8,689 bases of DNA, taken from positions 1-8,689 of the forward strand of contig JAITDV010000164.1 of assembly GCA_031282385.1 (NCBI GenBank). Reading direction: 5' to 3'. Each line of letters starts with the position of its first letter. Positions within the stretch are counted from its first letter, which is position 1. A program made the translations under genes and the position numbers. This document shows positions 7,262 through 8,689 of the stretch, in pieces. This DNA comes from Planctomycetaceae bacterium (GTDB lineage Bacteria; Planctomycetota; Planctomycetia; Pirellulales; Thermoguttaceae). The notes beneath the pieces were generated by a model that was not told the DNA's origin, did not search any database, and saw nothing but the letters and a program-made list of their open reading frames with translations.

Positions 7262-8047
7262 TTACAAAAAATACGAAACCGCATTTTGAAATATCGCAAA
7301 ACCGTCTCCTTTACAATCACAATCATATTCACAATCATTTTTGTCATGTTGTTTTTGACCGATTAACCTTGTCCAATGCGGATGCTGGAATATGTTTAGA
7401 AAACGTTCCGGGTGCGGCATCAAACCAAATATCCGACCGCTCGGATCACAAACACCGGCAACATTCGCAATCGAACCGTTTGGATTCTCGCACTCAACAT
7501 AACGCAACGCAAGTTGACCGGTATTGGAAAGAATTGACAAAATATCAGAACCGCCCGACGAAACAAATCGTCCCTCGCCATGCGCTATCGGAAGATAAAG
7601 TTCGCGAATCCCGCGTAAAAAAACACAACTCGAATCACACACCCGCAAATGAACCCAACGATCAGTAAAAACCGGCGGCTCATTCCACGCCAACGTTGCC
7701 AACGAACCGTCCTTACTATCCGACAAAAGCAAACCCGATTTCAACAACACTTGAAAACCGTTACATATTCCAAGTATCAACTTACCGGAATCACAAAAAG
7801 ACCGGAATATCTCGCCAAGATTTTTAGATAACTTCGACGCAAATATTTTGCCCGCCCCGATGTCGTCCCCATAACTAAATCCGCCAGGTAAACAAAGTAT
7901 CTGATACTCATTAAGCAACCTCGACGACTCAAGCAGCCTGTTAATATGAAAAACATCCACACTCTCCGCTCCCGCACTTTGAAACGCAAATTTCGTCTCA
8001 ACATCACAGTTTATTCCCGGCGCACGAAGAATCAAAACTTTGACCAT
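7262..8047 (-). CDS. purQ: Phosphoribosylformylglycinamidine synthase, glutaminase subunit PurQ
   Basis: PurQ hydrolyses glutamine and hands ammonia to PurL for step four of de novo purine synthesis (FGAR to FGAM). The 261-aa product shows a class I glutamine amidotransferase fold: N-terminal VLILRAPGINCDVET (4-18), oxyanion-hole region PGGFSYGDDIGAG (54-66), nucleophile Cys95 in GICNGFQ, HGEGRF (156-161), and the His212/Glu214 pair in MPHPERF. The product is about 30 residues longer than the Bacillus-type PurQ, partly because of a Cys/Asp-rich loop (CEYDCDC, 239-245) before the final GDGFAIFQNAV segment. The ATG at 8047 gives the family N-terminus directly; no Shine-Dalgarno precedes it. No purL or purS is present in the window, so the partner subunit must lie elsewhere. 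Confidence 0.96.
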   Translation of the reverse strand: MVKVLILRAPGINCDVETKFAFQSAGAESVDVFHINRLLESSRLLNEYQILCLPGGFSYGDDIGAGKIFASKLSKNLGEIFRSFCDSGKLILGICNGFQVLLKSGLLLSDSKDGSLATLAWNEPPVFTDRWVHLRVCDSSCVFLRGIRELYLPIAHGEGRFVSSGGSDILSILSNTGQLALRYVECENPNGSIANVAGVCDPSGRIFGLMPHPERFLNIFQHPHWTRLIGQKQHDKNDCEYDCDCKGDGFAIFQNAVSYFL

Positions 8048-8106
8048 TTTAATTAAAAGTTAAGGATTTATAGGTAAGGAGAATATATAGGAGATTAATA
8101 TTTTAA

Positions 8107-8201
8107 ACTGTTCACACTTGAATTTTCCTTTACCGCCGTCGGTTTACCTAACGGAAAGCAGGCTTTTACGCTCTTGAATCACAATTTATAGTACGAACAG
8201 T
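8107..8201. repeat. Dispersed inverted-repeat element, best-preserved 95 bp copy (MITE-like)
   Basis: The left end begins ACTGTTCACACTTGAATTT; the right end, in reverse complement, reads ACTGTTCGTACTATAAATT. The pairing extends outwards into TTAA/TTAT flanks. The interior carries a nested palindrome, CCGTcGGTttACCtaACGG (8136-8154), and the blocks GGAAAGC and ACGCTC shared with the 5424 copy. It fills half of the 188-bp gap between coaX and purQ. No ORF is inside. I could not assign it to a named insertion-sequence family from the ends alone. Confidence 0.78.
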
Positions 8202-8235
8202 ATAAGTAAATACGTTAAATTTCTTTTGACGCAAA

Positions 8236-8689
8236 TTAAACTGCAGAAATCGAAATCGCAATACCAATAAGAGTCAAATCAGGAATTATTATCAGCTTGT
8301 AATCCGAAAATTCATCCGCGAATAATTTACCAACAATACTTGCATCGCCGCCCGTGAAAATAATCGGAATTTTTTGGTCAGGTTTAACGTGGTTGTTTTT
8401 TTTTACTTTTTGGGCAAAAAAATTTATTGCCGCAATCAGACTTCCAAAAATGCCCGTTAAAATTGCCGACTCTGTATTTTTAGCAGGATAAACTAAATCT
8501 GCGGAATTGAATTGAGCAACTCCGACTTCTGGTAACCGGCTTGCAGAACGATTTAACGTAACGGATAATGCACGCAAACCCGATAAAATTACTCCGCCTT
8601 CAAATAACGCCGGATTTACATTTGTTTTGACGGCGTCTACTGTAATTGCGGTTCCAGCATCAACTACAATTATCGTTTCAATATTTCGC
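8236..8689 (-). CDS. coaX: Type III pantothenate kinase CoaX, 5' end outside the window
   Basis: CoaX phosphorylates pantothenate with ATP, the first step of coenzyme A synthesis. About 150 C-terminal residues are visible; the frame stays open to the window edge, and roughly 100 N-terminal residues, including the first nucleotide-binding motif, lie outside. Visible family marks are ETIIVVDAGTAITVDAV (visible residues 4-20, the second phosphate-binding segment of the ASKHA fold), FEGGVILSGLRAL (29-41), the SASRLPEV segment, AKNTESAILTGIFG (69-82), and FTGGDAS (111-117), the adenosine-side glycine motif. The frame contains a TTG at 8577, but the open frame and family similarity continue well upstream of it, so that is an internal leucine and not the start. 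Downstream comes an inverted-repeat element and then purQ; no functional link to purQ is evident. Confidence 0.93.
   Translation of the reverse strand, partial: RNIETIIVVDAGTAITVDAVKTNVNPALFEGGVILSGLRALSVTLNRSASRLPEVGVAQFNSADLVYPAKNTESAILTGIFGSLIAAINFFAQKVKKNNHVKPDQKIPIIFTGGDASIVGKLFADEFSDYKLIIIPDLTLIGIAISISAV

Noticed and set aside
5424..8201. The repeated intergenic elements as a CRISPR array
   Set aside because: Copies are over a thousand bases apart, separated by genes, and have inverted ends with conserved interiors; there are no short regular repeats with unique spacers.

Overview
The window holds five genes, all on the minus strand. In their direction of transcription (right to left) they are coaX (5' part cut off by the window edge), purQ, an osmC-family gene, rsmG and a very large uvrA. 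Base composition is AT-leaning. The outsized UvrA, with a second UvrA N-terminal module fused behind a complete UvrA, resembles the enlarged UvrA proteins known from Chlamydiae and, as I recall, some other members of the PVC (Planctomycetes-Verrucomicrobia-Chlamydiae) group. With the low GC this points to a PVC-type or planctomycete-like bacterium. That assignment is an inference of moderate confidence, since no rRNA or other phylogenetic marker is present.

Layout: 1-295 is non-coding and contains a TIR half-site (about 4-32) and a GC-rich fold-back of REP type (155-250). 296-5404 is uvrA. 5405-5546 is an intergenic gap almost filled by a ~97-bp inverted-repeat element. 5547-6422 is rsmG. 6423-6724 is a 302-bp gap with a 56-bp near-palindromic version of the same element. 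6725-7123 is the osmC-family gene. 7124-7261 holds a diverged ~97-bp copy. 7262-8047 is purQ. 8048-8235 holds the best-preserved copy (95 bp). 8236-8689 is partial coaX.

The genes belong to unrelated housekeeping jobs: nucleotide excision repair (UvrA), 16S rRNA methylation (RsmG), peroxide or thiol redox defence (OsmC family), purine synthesis (PurQ) and coenzyme A synthesis (CoaX). They are separated by gaps of about 140-300 bp, so a tight operon is unlikely despite the shared orientation.

Two things stand out. First, UvrA has three ATPase modules rather than two or four: a canonical UvrA plus one extra N-terminal module, stopping exactly where the fourth module should begin. Second, a small dispersed element with terminal inverted repeats (consensus end ACTGTTCGTACTATAAATT) occurs in every intergenic gap and is not accounted for by any gene; it looks like a MITE-like family. 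No CRISPR array, tRNA, rRNA, transposase or prophage gene was seen.
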